Of a DNA stretch of 23,627 nucleotides, positions 1 through 7,519 are shown in pieces. The notes under the pieces are model-generated. The model searched no databases and was not told the DNA's origin. It was given only the letters and a program-made list of their open reading frames with translations. Made by a program: the position numbers and the translations under genes. Each line of letters begins with the position of its first letter. The stretch's first letter is position 1. Source of the stretch: Candidatus Woesearchaeota archaeon (lineage in GTDB: Archaea; Nanobdellota; Nanobdellia; SCGC-AAA011-G17; UBA489); assembly GCA_016177265.1 (NCBI GenBank), contig JACOVP010000037.1, positions 1 to 23,627 of the forward strand. Reading direction: 5' to 3'.

Positions 1-165
1 ATCTATGAATATCTCCAAGGCTGGCTAGCGTATGCAAGACACGGTAACACCCATAACTTAAGAAAGAGATTACTCGAAAGAATAGAGCAAACATTTCCAA
101 ATGAACTCTCTTCTAAGGAGATAAACAAGCTCCTTAAAATTCCAAAATCTTCCTTTTCACCTTAA
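1..165 (+). CDS. C-terminal fragment of a probable reverse transcriptase (group II/DGR-like)
   Basis: Reading frame 1 is open from the first base to a TAA at 163-165 and gives 54 residues; the N-terminal part, including any YxDD catalytic motif, lies outside the window. The segment GWLAYARHGNTHNLRKRL matches my memory of the C-terminal end of bacterial and archaeal reverse transcriptases of the retron, group II and diversity-generating (DGR) type, where a W-x-[GA]-[HY]-A-x-[HY]-[AG]-[ND]-T...L-R-[KR] pattern recurs just after the thumb. The gene converges on the ATPase gene at 134-1450 and the two overlap by 32 bases at their 3' ends. No template or variable repeat is visible here, so assignment to a DGR is not supported. 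It could instead be another nucleic-acid enzyme; the call rests on one short motif. Confidence 0.6.
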   Translation: MYEYLQGWLAYARHGNTHNLRKRLLERIEQTFPNELSSKEINKLLKIPKSSFSP

Positions 166-1450
166 TCGCAGTAGGCGCTTCTCCGCCATGCCAGCTTCTC
201 TTCGGATGGACTCGCATAGGAAAGATCCGTTCAGAATTATCATCTAGCAAGATAGCAGCTCCTTTATCTCTTGGTAAATTATTCAAATATTCTTGGAGAT
301 CAGTGAACAGGTAGCTCTGCATCATGCTGTTCAAGGCTTCAATGTCCCGTTTTGCTGTGAGTCTATGGCTAAGCACCAAATCTGCCTGCGTCAGCACATC
401 CCTATGAATTTCTCCAGGTTGCTGTGTGACTAAGATTAAAGAGATGCCTGGCTGTCGTCCCTCTCGTATCAATTGCACTAAAGCGTCTGTTGCCGGAGTG
501 CTTCCAATTCTGGGGAGGCATTGGTGAACCTCGTCTATCACTATCCACACCATCGGTGTTTCCTTCACTTCTTCCTCAAAAAAATAACTGCTGTGCTTTT
601 GAAGGTCCTGGATTTCTTCTACTTTCCTTGCGATCATTCTTTCTTCCAGTAATTTTCTTGAAATCAATCCTATAACTAAATTTTTAATGCTCCAGCTACC
701 AGACGTATTGGTATAAGTGCTCACATCTAACACATTTACGCTCCCTGGTTGTAAGAGATGTTCTATTTTTGTTCCTTGCTTCGCAAACAATCCCCATTTG
801 CTAGCAGCCAAAAATCTGTTTTCTACGCCATCTTTAACTTCTTTTGTACTTTTCGTATCTTTTCTTACAGTTTCTAAAATGTCTTCAATGCCATACTCTT
901 TCTTCTGCTTTTGCGCTATATCGAGAGCCCTTTCAATGGCAATGCCTAAAGGATCAGTGAGTGTAATGTCAAACACGTTGCACCAGTCACCAGCATGGAG
1001 CTCACTGACTTGTAAGGCAAAAGGAAAATCTACGGGTATCCCCTTTTCTTTCTGTTGCTGATAATAACCCATGGGTGTAAAAATGTTGATGGGCAATCCT
1101 TCCGCAGGCAATCCCCATTCGACAAGCAAATCTTCTTGCCTCGTGTTCGGATACTTCATAGTCCAGAAAATCCCCATGGTGTCAAAAAAGAGAACAGTGG
1201 TATTTTTCTTTATCTCTTCTGGAAGTCTGGACATTTCCTCCGCAATGACTGACGACGAATAACTTTTGCCGCTCCCCCTGCGCCCACAAATTAACACAAT
1301 ATGCGTTCTCGCAACATCCATCCAGATTTCATTGCTCAGTGCAGTCGTCTGCCCCATGGAAACAAACAATTTTCCTAAGTACACCGTTCCAGCATCACCA
1401 AATAATCGCTTGTCTTCCTCGTTTCTTCCCACTATGATCTTATTTCCCAT
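134..1450 (-). CDS. HerA/FtsK-like (DUF87) hexameric ATPase
   Basis: This 438-residue P-loop ATPase probably acts as a DNA-translocating or pumping motor of the HerA-FtsK superfamily. A Walker A motif (GRRGSGKS) sits about 50-58 residues from the start, after a short N-terminal segment ending in MDVART. Walker B is MVWIVIDEVHQ, followed by a conserved VTQQPGEIH segment (sensor region) and an R-L-T-x-K-R-D-I segment typical of DUF87 proteins. The frame stays open upstream to 1591, but that extension overlaps the divergent gene and the promoter. The ATG at 1448-1450 is preferred because a TATA element lies about 25 bases upstream, which implies a leaderless mRNA. No NurA-like nuclease partner is present nearby. 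Substrate and exact role are unknown; HerA proteins act in DNA end resection or in defence modules. Confidence 0.8.
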   Translation of the reverse strand: MGNKIIVGRNEEDKRLFGDAGTVYLGKLFVSMGQTTALSNEIWMDVARTHIVLICGRRGSGKSYSSSVIAEEMSRLPEEIKKNTTVLFFDTMGIFWTMKYPNTRQEDLLVEWGLPAEGLPINIFTPMGYYQQQKEKGIPVDFPFALQVSELHAGDWCNVFDITLTDPLGIAIERALDIAQKQKKEYGIEDILETVRKDTKSTKEVKDGVENRFLAASKWGLFAKQGTKIEHLLQPGSVNVLDVSTYTNTSGSWSIKNLVIGLISRKLLEERMIARKVEEIQDLQKHSSYFFEEEVKETPMVWIVIDEVHQCLPRIGSTPATDALVQLIREGRQPGISLILVTQQPGEIHRDVLTQADLVLSHRLTAKRDIEALNSMMQSYLFTDLQEYLNNLPRDKGAAILLDDNSERIFPMRVHPKRSWHGGEAPTAIKVKRKILEF

Positions 1451-1468
1451 CAAAAACCCAAACCTTTT

Positions 1469-1481
1469 TAAACATATAAAG
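1469..1481. promoter_or_regulatory. Shared divergent TATA region
   Basis: The sequence TAAACATATAAAG reads as a TATA box on the plus strand and as CTTTATATGTTTA on the minus strand. It lies about 20-25 bases from the ATG at 1495 (plus) and about 25 bases from the ATG at 1450 (minus). Both genes would be leaderless or nearly so and would share one TBP-binding region. Confidence 0.6.
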
Positions 1482-1494
1482 GTTTGCCTGCCTA

Positions 1495-2508
1495 ATGAAA
1501 AAGAGTGTAACGCACAAAACGACGACACACAAACAGAAGATACTAGAAAAAGAGGCAACACAACAAAAAACGAGTAGACAACGGCCATCAAGAAAAAAAC
1601 TGATTATCACTATCATCATTATTGCTGTTCTTGCGTTAGGATTATTCTGGCTACTAGCTAGTAGGAAAGGAGCAACTATGGACAAGGAAATCCTCGCAAA
1701 AGTGAATGGAGAACCTCTGTATGCAAGTGATGTGGAAAAAATACTCAATCAGACGAAGCAACAAGGATTTCCTTTGACCCAAGAGCAAGTCCTCGAGCAG
1801 CTCATTGCTAGGAAAGTACTGTTGCAAGAGGCAAAAAAACAAAAAATCAAGGTTGAAGAGGCCAGTATAGACAAATACATCAGTGATTTAGAAAAGGCCA
1901 TAGGCCAATCCATTGAGCCTTTGTTGCAGAACATGAGCATCACGGAAGGGGAATTTCGAGAGCAAGTTCGAGAGCAATTAACTATCACACAGGCACTTGC
2001 AGAGAAGATGCAGGCAACAACTATCACAGATGAAGAAATCGAAGCCTTCTACGAAGCAAATGAAGACGATCTCACTGTCCCAGAGCAGGTGAACGCTTCT
2101 CATATCTTAGTCAAGACAGAAGAAGAAGCAAAAGCTATTCTCAAGGAGCTGGAAAAGGGCAAGAACTTTGGCACGCTTGCAAGGGAGAAATCTATTGATC
2201 CTTCAGCAAAGACAAATAGCGGAAATCTTGGTTTTTTCAGCAAAGGACAGATGGTCCCAGAATTTGAAACAGCGGCATTTGCCTTGGATGAAGATGAACT
2301 CTCAGAGCCAACGAAATCACAATTTGGCTACCATATTATCAAGCTCCACGAGAAACGGGAAGCAGGAAAGTTGACGCTGCAAGAAACCAAAGAAGATATT
2401 CGTAAGGTGCTCCAAGAACAAAAAACAAAAGAGAATGTTGATGTCTATGTAAAAGCGCTCATTAGCAAAGCTAAAGTAGAGAGATTTACAACAGAAGAAA
2501 AAGGGTAA
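1495..2508 (+). CDS. Membrane-anchored parvulin-type peptidyl-prolyl isomerase (PrsA/SurA-like)
   Basis: This 337-residue extracytoplasmic foldase would catalyse cis-trans isomerisation of X-Pro bonds in exported proteins. The N-terminus is a 35-residue Lys/Thr-rich segment, then one membrane helix (about residues 35-55). A SurA_N-like helical domain follows (about 62-190; KVNGEPLYASDVEK, then EQLIARKVLLQEA). The parvulin domain covers about 199-290, with VNASHILVKTEEEA, the S-G-N-L-G-F-F-S-K-G-Q-M loop and QFGYHIIKL, all hallmarks of the family. The topology is inferred as N-in, C-out because of the positive N-terminus. An internal ATG at 1678 with its own SD could give a soluble form. The TAA stop directly abuts the stop of the convergent gene at 2509. 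Family assignment is firm; clients are unknown, though several exported proteins are encoded nearby. Confidence 0.9.
   Translation: MKKSVTHKTTTHKQKILEKEATQQKTSRQRPSRKKLIITIIIIAVLALGLFWLLASRKGATMDKEILAKVNGEPLYASDVEKILNQTKQQGFPLTQEQVLEQLIARKVLLQEAKKQKIKVEEASIDKYISDLEKAIGQSIEPLLQNMSITEGEFREQVREQLTITQALAEKMQATTITDEEIEAFYEANEDDLTVPEQVNASHILVKTEEEAKAILKELEKGKNFGTLAREKSIDPSAKTNSGNLGFFSKGQMVPEFETAAFALDEDELSEPTKSQFGYHIIKLHEKREAGKLTLQETKEDIRKVLQEQKTKENVDVYVKALISKAKVERFTTEEKG
1666..1672 (+). promoter_or_regulatory. Internal Shine-Dalgarno motif before an in-frame ATG of the parvulin gene
   Basis: AAAGGAG lies five bases before the ATG at 1678-1680, which is codon 62, directly after the membrane helix. 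Its position and spacing would suit internal initiation of a cytosolic isoform. The motif also encodes Lys-Gly-Ala, so chance is possible. Confidence 0.35.
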
Positions 2509-2799
2509 TCAGTTTTTAAGCACTTCTAGTTTCCCAAACCGTCCAGCAGTTAATTGTTTTTCTCCCTGAAACTCATTCACATACCCATTCGTAATCTTCA
2601 CTTTATCGCCAACATTAACCTGGTCAATCTCATCATTCCACAGTGTTAATTTTATTTCACCAGAAGCATCTTTAATCGTAGCATTGCACACCCGTCCATC
2701 CTTGCCAAATTTATTGAACGTTCTCACTTCTCCTTTTTCAGTTATTTCAGCTTCTACATCTACTTTTCCTTGACGCGCTTTCAAATCACTAATCTGCAT
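2509..2799 (-). CDS. Single OB-fold ssDNA-binding protein (Sulfolobus SSB / SOSS-B-like)
   Basis: A 96-residue protein made of one OB fold. The pattern VRTFNKFGKDGRVCNATIKD, then SGEIKLTLWNDEID, then VGDKVKITNGYVNEFQGEKQL is the same strand order and aromatic placement as crenarchaeal SSB and eukaryotic hSSB1/SOSS-B. These proteins bind single-stranded DNA through aromatic residues (here the W in KLTLW and the F in NEFQG). There is no acidic C-terminal tail. The leader contains GAGGGG about 10 bases before ATG, and a TATA box lies within 2841-2850, at the 3' edge of the GtrA-like gene. It is transcribed separately from, but in the same direction as, the clamp-loader operon. Confidence in OB fold is high; ssDNA rather than RNA binding is inferred. 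Confidence 0.8.
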   Translation of the reverse strand: MQISDLKARQGKVDVEAEITEKGEVRTFNKFGKDGRVCNATIKDASGEIKLTLWNDEIDQVNVGDKVKITNGYVNEFQGEKQLTAGRFGKLEVLKN

Positions 2800-2840
2800 T
2801 TTCGTTTTATCCCCTCAAAAAGAGTAGCAGGAAAAAGATG

Positions 2841-2850
2841 CTTTATAAAT
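2841..2850 (-). promoter_or_regulatory. TATA box for the OB-fold SSB gene
   Basis: On the minus strand the sequence is ATTTATAAAG. Transcription would start near 2818-2820, leaving a leader of about 20 bases with a GAGGGG ribosome binding site before the ATG at 2799. Confidence 0.6.
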
Positions 2851-3258
2851 CTATCTTTTCCTTCCTCCAAACCAGCCATGACTGTGAAAAATCCAGAATT
2901 TAAGTACTAGGAAAGCTGCAAAACTGATAACGGTTATGACTAAAGCTTGTGCTATAAGGTAATGGAATGCAAAAACTTCCACAACAAGTGCTAAGAGGAA
3001 AACGCTTGCTACAAGACGAACCACATAGAGCGTTGCATACTGGAAAAATTGTGTGTGAATGTTACCAGAGCTCTGTCGAAACGTGTAATACTTATCACCC
3101 AAAAAGATAAAGATCAGCGTTAGAATGTTTGCTAGCGTAGCAGCAGTTAAGTAATGAAGAGAGAGAAACGTTTTACCAGCATATAAAAGAAAAAGATTAA
3201 GAGCCGTTCCTGTTAAGCCAACGGCAGCAGAACGAAGAAGCTGGTAAAGCAGTTGCAT
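2851..3258 (-). CDS. GtrA-like four-helix membrane protein
   Basis: A 135-residue hydrophobic protein with four predicted membrane helices (about residues 8-28, 35-55, 70-95 and 100-125). The GtrA family pattern is visible: RSAAVGLTGTALNLFLLY at the N-terminus, LANILTLIFIFLGDKYYTF in the second and third segments, and a basic C-terminus (WIFHSHGWFGGRKR). GtrA-like proteins act in transfer of lipid-linked sugars or in cell-envelope polysaccharide synthesis; the substrate cannot be read here. The frame is open further upstream, but the ATG at 3256-3258 is preferred because AAAGGTG lies just before it and it follows the RFC large subunit stop by 11 bases. It is probably the last gene of the clamp-loader operon, an unusual partner for a replication gene. 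Confidence 0.8.
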   Translation of the reverse strand: MQLLYQLLRSAAVGLTGTALNLFLLYAGKTFLSLHYLTAATLANILTLIFIFLGDKYYTFRQSSGNIHTQFFQYATLYVVRLVASVFLLALVVEVFAFHYLIAQALVITVISFAAFLVLKFWIFHSHGWFGGRKR

Positions 3259-3269
3259 ATTAAACACCT

Positions 3270-4454
3270 TTACTGCACTAAATACCTGATGTCCTCTTGA
3301 GACAAGCCAAAGGTCATCCGTTTGTTCTTGCGTAGCATAAAAATGAGATAGGGCAATACTTCCTTCATAAGCGGGGTTGATGATCCATGAATGTCTCCTC
3401 TCATAGTGCTGAGGATGCCTTGTCGTTTTAACCGTTTCTGTTTTGCCATCCAATACCGTAGAATTCTTCCATTCCGTTTATAGTCAACAAAGCCATCCTT
3501 TTTTTCTCGTTTCGCTAGTGCAACACCAGCAGTCAGAAAAGCATTCATGTACACCAAAAAACGCCAATGTTGCCATCGCATAATCCGCCCGTGGAAGACA
3601 TCTGCCCCACTTAATGCTTGGTAGCCATGATGCAGATCTTCAGCAGTATATTCTCTAGGTAGATTCTCATCCAGCCACAGCAAGACTTCTGGAAGATCGC
3701 TATCAACCCTGTCAAAAGCATCCACCACTTCTTCTGCTTTCGTGCTCTTAAACACCAGACGTAATGCATCACTCATCGATTGTTCCCGTAATCGCTCTTC
3801 CAGAAAATCAACATCATCTAGAGTGACTGTTGTTTTTCCGCGTGTTAACATTTCTAAATCAGTGATGGCTGCCCGTACATCACCTTGTGCTTTTCTTGCT
3901 ACTTTTTTTAAGATCTCTTCAGAACATTGAACACCTTCCTTAGAACAAATCTGCTGTAGAACTGCTACCAGTGCTTGTGTTCCTACAGGTTGAAACTCAA
4001 TGACTTGGCTAGATTTTCGTAGAACATTGAACTTCGAATCCCAGGGATCATTTGCTGTCATCACCACTGCTTGCTTTGCTTCAGTTAAAAGTTGTGCCAA
4101 GGCTTGCACTCCTCCTCGATCTTGATTACCCGCAATCCCGTCCACTTCATCAACTAAAATAATCTTGCCTTTGGAAAACAAACTCTGTTGCTGCAATGAA
4201 GAGCCAACAATCTGATGAATGCTGTTTTTGTCTCGAAAATCCGATGTATTGACTTCAATGATCTCATACTGAAGGTCTTGTGCTAACGCGTACACGCTTG
4301 CTGTTTTCCCACAACCAACAGGACCAGAAAGGATGACTGGTTTTTTCTGTGCTACACATCGCTGCAAAAGAGAAAGTGCCTGATCTTGTCCTTTAATTTC
4401 TTGAAGTGATTGTGGTTGATACTGCTCTGCCCAAGGTAAAGGAATGGAAGTCAT
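3270..4454 (-). CDS. rfcL: Replication factor C large subunit, short form
   Basis: This is the large (RFC1-like) subunit of the archaeal sliding-clamp loader, which opens PCNA and places it on primer-template DNA with the RFC small subunit. Its 394 residues contain Walker A (GPVGCGKT, about 44-51), Walker B (ILVDEVDG, about 99-106), the TANDPWDS sensor-1 region (about 133-140) and, as expected for large subunits, no SRC arginine-finger motif (RKSSQV instead). The helical collar domain follows. The protein ends at DIRYLVQ, about 80-100 residues shorter than typical euryarchaeal large subunits (about 480), and I see no C-terminal PCNA-binding box. Its ATG overlaps the stop of the small subunit gene by four bases (ATGA), indicating translational coupling. 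Confidence 0.92.
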   Translation of the reverse strand: MTSIPLPWAEQYQPQSLQEIKGQDQALSLLQRCVAQKKPVILSGPVGCGKTASVYALAQDLQYEIIEVNTSDFRDKNSIHQIVGSSLQQQSLFSKGKIILVDEVDGIAGNQDRGGVQALAQLLTEAKQAVVMTANDPWDSKFNVLRKSSQVIEFQPVGTQALVAVLQQICSKEGVQCSEEILKKVARKAQGDVRAAITDLEMLTRGKTTVTLDDVDFLEERLREQSMSDALRLVFKSTKAEEVVDAFDRVDSDLPEVLLWLDENLPREYTAEDLHHGYQALSGADVFHGRIMRWQHWRFLVYMNAFLTAGVALAKREKKDGFVDYKRNGRILRYWMAKQKRLKRQGILSTMRGDIHGSSTPLMKEVLPYLIFMLRKNKRMTFGLSQEDIRYLVQ

Positions 4455-7306
4455 GGTTTTGCCAACACAAATCCAGATAAGAGCACTTCTAGTTGGATAA
4501 ATTCATCACTGCCCTCCACCATCCGGAATTCAGCTTCTCCGCATTTCTCAATGAGCTGCATCTTTGCTTTGTCAGGAATGGGAAGATGCCAGACTTGTTC
4601 CTGAATCTGCTTCACGACTTCTTCGCCGGAAAGTCCATGTTTTAACATAACGTCGAGAAGCTCGTTCCTTGCTTTCAGAAAATCCCCCTCGAGAGCAGTC
4701 ATCAATACTTTTTTCATCTCTTCAGGGTGTGCAGCACTGACAATCTCATACACTAATTTTTCTGTGATGGTTTTTCCCATGGCGCTGCAGCTTTGCAAGA
4801 TATTCTCTGCACGCCGCACATCACCCCTCGCTACAGTGCAAATGGCTTCCAAGGCTTTTTCCTCAACTTTCAATCCTTCTCGCTGTGCAACATGATTGAT
4901 GATACCTTTAATAGCTTCTTTCTCTAAAGGTTTGAAACGAAAGATAGTACATCGGGATTGTATGGGGTCGATAATTTTGCTGGAAAAATTGCAGTTATGC
5001 GATATAAATCCTTGTGAAATAAAATGGTGGTCTTTATTACAGGTTAGATCCATGACTATTTGGTTGTCTACTTCTTTGATTGTGTCAATACTATTGAGAA
5101 TAAAGTTGCCGTAAACATACTTATTTTTCCATTCATCAAATGTAGGAAATCCTTTTCTAGGTAGATGGGTTTCTTTCTCTCTAACACTATTATTTACAAA
5201 ATCCAAAGAAACTCCCAATTCATGTGATATTTGGATCTTTGTAAATCCCTGTGCTAGGAGGAAAGGGACATTTTTTCTTTTGAAATTCATTTTTTCTATT
5301 TTGGCGAGTTTATAGCGCAAGTATTCAGCACCAATTCTTGCGATTTTATCTTTGTAATCCTCATGTGCATAGCCTATCCTTGACAAAAATTTGAACATAT
5401 TTTTTTGTTCAGCCTTAATAAAAAGTGCAAAAGTATATACAGGTTCATTATCTTTGGTTCTAATCTCTCCATTGTCAAGTATTTTTATATAAGTCTCTAT
5501 TTGGAATTCTTTAAACAATGCTTGTAAACCACGATAGAAAAGCAGCATTCCTTCTTTTTTCTTTATTATCTTATTTTGACGCAACATCACAGCACAACAA
5601 TTGTATTTATTAAATCTTGGCGTATATGCATCTGAGCCAAACAAGCCTCTCAAAAATTCTCTTTTAACGAATTTAGTACCTGCTTTTATAAATGTAGGCA
5701 CTGTATAGTCCTTTACGACCTTATCCCCTCTTGGAATCCCAAGGTGTTCAAAAAACAGCGATAATGCACGATCATTCAAATAGAACCATGTACTCTTGCC
5801 AATAACAGCTCTTCCTCGTATAGTATTTCGTGCATCCTTTGAAAAAATTCTAGAGTATTTATGATATCCTAAAGCATCGAAATCTTTTTTTATACCGGAT
5901 AGGGCTTTCTTATTGCCTGAAACGTGGATTAAGTGTTTATATGCAAGGTGTCCGTCCCCCAAGAGAACGCCACAAATCCTTGCAAGCGCTCCTATTCTTC
6001 TATAGTCATTATAATTTATATTAAAAATATTTTTTTTGTCCAACTCAAAGAGGGTTCTATCGAAATCTCCTTTCTTAATAGAGAACTCTTTATAGACTGT
6101 AGTGTAGCTGATATTTATCTTAAATTCTTTCTCTATAATCCTTTTGATGTGCATGTCGTTTCTGCATAGCAAAGGAGATTTATCAGTGATTTCAAAAGAA
6201 TGAATTTTTTTATTAACTTTTCTTTTAATATACTCTTTTCTTTCTATGCTCTGTAATATCTGGACAGTTCTTATTCTACTTATATTTAATTTTTTTTGGA
6301 TATCAAATCTACTAATCTTATGATATCTTTTTATAATCATATAAACCTCAAATTCACGCTCCGTCAAGCCCTTATTATTTTCGATGTATTGCTTCAATTC
6401 CCTAATCCTATTTAGGATCTTATATTTTTCTATAGTGCAGAGATCACAGAACCTTTTAGCTTCTTGTATACTTTTAAGCCCTCTTTGCTTTTCAACAGCA
6501 GTCAGAAAAGTCATAAAATCTCTTTTGTTAATAACCGGATCTTTCTTTTCTTCATAGACAGTGCCTTCTAGCGAAGGATAGACAAGCAGCTCATCGTCTT
6601 CTTGAAAGTCCTTAACCTCCTTCCACCCCCCAGAGGTTAAAAACTTATGATCGCCTGTAGCTCGAATAACTCTACCAGTATTAGTTTTTATTTCATAAAC
6701 CTTTTTTCCAATCATTCTAGAATTGAGTTTAACAGCCGCTAAAACAAGTTCATCTTTCTTTACATTTTTGTTAAAGTTTTGTATGTGTATGAGCTCTTTA
6801 TTTTCAAATCGTTTCATGAACTCTTCTATAGAAATTTCAACTTCTTCAGGAAGTAATATTTTTGTTTCAGGAGTTATACAGGACAAAATAAATCGCGCAG
6901 TTCTAGAAAATGTTTCCATGGTTCTGCGTAAAGCCTGTTGCGCTTCTTTGGTGAGAGAATCACATTCATCGAGGAGAATAATTTTTGGTAAATCTGTTCC
7001 TAAAGCCCTTGTGCGCGCGAAATCTTTTATCGTCTCCCGTACGACTTGAATTCCCCTGTCATCCGAGCTGTTCATCTCCAAAAAATTATGCTGCCACGTC
7101 TCACCGAAGAGAGTTCTAGCGATAATCAATGCCAACGTGGTTTTTCCGCAACCCGCAGGACCAGAAAGCAAAATATGCGGTATGTTTTTTTGTTCGACAA
7201 ATGCTTGTAGCCGTTTGACAATCTCTTGATGCCCCTTGACCTCAGCAAATGTTTTTGGTCTATATTTCTCAATCCAGAGTTGGTGCTGTTCTTCTTTATC
7301 AGGCAT
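4451..7306 (-). CDS. rfcS: Replication factor C small subunit containing an intein
   Basis: The precursor is 951 residues. Removing the intein leaves a 322-residue clamp-loader subunit, the normal family length. Walker A is GPAGCGKT (about residues 49-56), Walker B IILLDECDS (about 109-117), then RRTMETFSRTARFILS. The intein follows directly, and the host resumes with CNFSSKIIDPIQSRC, which carries sensor 1 (Asn) and the SRC arginine finger. The ATG at 7304-7306 fits family N-termini (LWIEKYRPKTFAEVKGH) and lies about 27 bases after a TATA box; the open frame upstream to 7414 is not supported. It is the first gene of the operon with rfcL and the GtrA-like gene. Production of active clamp loader therefore depends on protein splicing. 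Confidence 0.95.
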   Translation of the reverse strand: MPDKEEQHQLWIEKYRPKTFAEVKGHQEIVKRLQAFVEQKNIPHILLSGPAGCGKTTLALIIARTLFGETWQHNFLEMNSSDDRGIQVVRETIKDFARTRALGTDLPKIILLDECDSLTKEAQQALRRTMETFSRTARFILSCITPETKILLPEEVEISIEEFMKRFENKELIHIQNFNKNVKKDELVLAAVKLNSRMIGKKVYEIKTNTGRVIRATGDHKFLTSGGWKEVKDFQEDDELLVYPSLEGTVYEEKKDPVINKRDFMTFLTAVEKQRGLKSIQEAKRFCDLCTIEKYKILNRIRELKQYIENNKGLTEREFEVYMIIKRYHKISRFDIQKKLNISRIRTVQILQSIERKEYIKRKVNKKIHSFEITDKSPLLCRNDMHIKRIIEKEFKINISYTTVYKEFSIKKGDFDRTLFELDKKNIFNINYNDYRRIGALARICGVLLGDGHLAYKHLIHVSGNKKALSGIKKDFDALGYHKYSRIFSKDARNTIRGRAVIGKSTWFYLNDRALSLFFEHLGIPRGDKVVKDYTVPTFIKAGTKFVKREFLRGLFGSDAYTPRFNKYNCCAVMLRQNKIIKKKEGMLLFYRGLQALFKEFQIETYIKILDNGEIRTKDNEPVYTFALFIKAEQKNMFKFLSRIGYAHEDYKDKIARIGAEYLRYKLAKIEKMNFKRKNVPFLLAQGFTKIQISHELGVSLDFVNNSVREKETHLPRKGFPTFDEWKNKYVYGNFILNSIDTIKEVDNQIVMDLTCNKDHHFISQGFISHNCNFSSKIIDPIQSRCTIFRFKPLEKEAIKGIINHVAQREGLKVEEKALEAICTVARGDVRRAENILQSCSAMGKTITEKLVYEIVSAAHPEEMKKVLMTALEGDFLKARNELLDVMLKHGLSGEEVVKQIQEQVWHLPIPDKAKMQLIEKCGEAEFRMVEGSDEFIQLEVLLSGFVLAKP
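4994..6880 (-). mobile_element. Intein with LAGLIDADG homing endonuclease and HTH segments
   Basis: The 629-residue insertion starts at Cys (CITPETKILLPE, block A) and ends with HHFISQGFISHN (blocks F/G, with penultimate His and terminal Asn). The next host residue is Cys, the correct nucleophile. Block B is visible as the ATGDHKF segment, with the conserved Thr-x-x-His. Two LAGLIDADG motifs are GVLLGDGHL (intein residues about 304-312) and FLRGLFGSDAY (about 409-419), both with an acidic catalytic residue, so the endonuclease looks intact. Between block B and the endonuclease lies a winged-helix-like segment (about 171-225), and another helix-turn-helix-like segment (FTKIQISHELGVSLDFV) follows the endonuclease. 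The element is visibly richer in A+T than the flanking host gene, consistent with lateral acquisition. Confidence 0.95.
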
Positions 7307-7328
7307 GGATAGCAAAAAAAGAAGGGAG

Positions 7329-7338
7329 TTTATAAGGT
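7329..7338 (-). promoter_or_regulatory. TATA box for the RFC operon
   Basis: On the minus strand the sequence is ACCTTATAAA, centred about 27 bases from the chosen rfcS ATG. This supports that start and a leaderless transcript. Confidence 0.65.
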
Positions 7339-7506
7339 TTATGAGATAAAAGAAGAATTGCTCTGTTTTTTGCAATTTAAAACAAAAATCGTCTTTACCT
7401 AAAAAGAAAGCCAATGTAACCCCTTTTTCCAGAGAGGACCACTAATAACCTAAGAAACAGCCATTGGTCTCTATTTCCAGAAGAACTCAAGAAAGATCCC
7501 TACAAA

Positions 7507-7519
7507 ACTATATATAATG
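7507..7519 (+). promoter_or_regulatory. TATA box for the repeat-containing secreted protein
   Basis: AACTATATATAAT lies about 27 bases before 7540 and 66 bases before the preferred ATG at 7579. Transcription would begin near 7538, leaving a leader with GGGGG before the 7579 ATG. The rest of 7307-7506 holds only the divergent rfcS promoter and the protein-like open frame described in the findings. Confidence 0.6.

Noticed and set aside
3259..3453. N-terminal extension of the GtrA-like frame
   Set aside because: It overlaps the rfcL coding sequence in another frame, has a composition unlike a membrane protein, and the ATG at 3258 has its own ribosome binding site.
7307..7414. N-terminal extension of rfcS up to an ATG at 7414
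   Set aside because: The extension covers the TATA box at 7329-7338 and does not match RFC N-termini.
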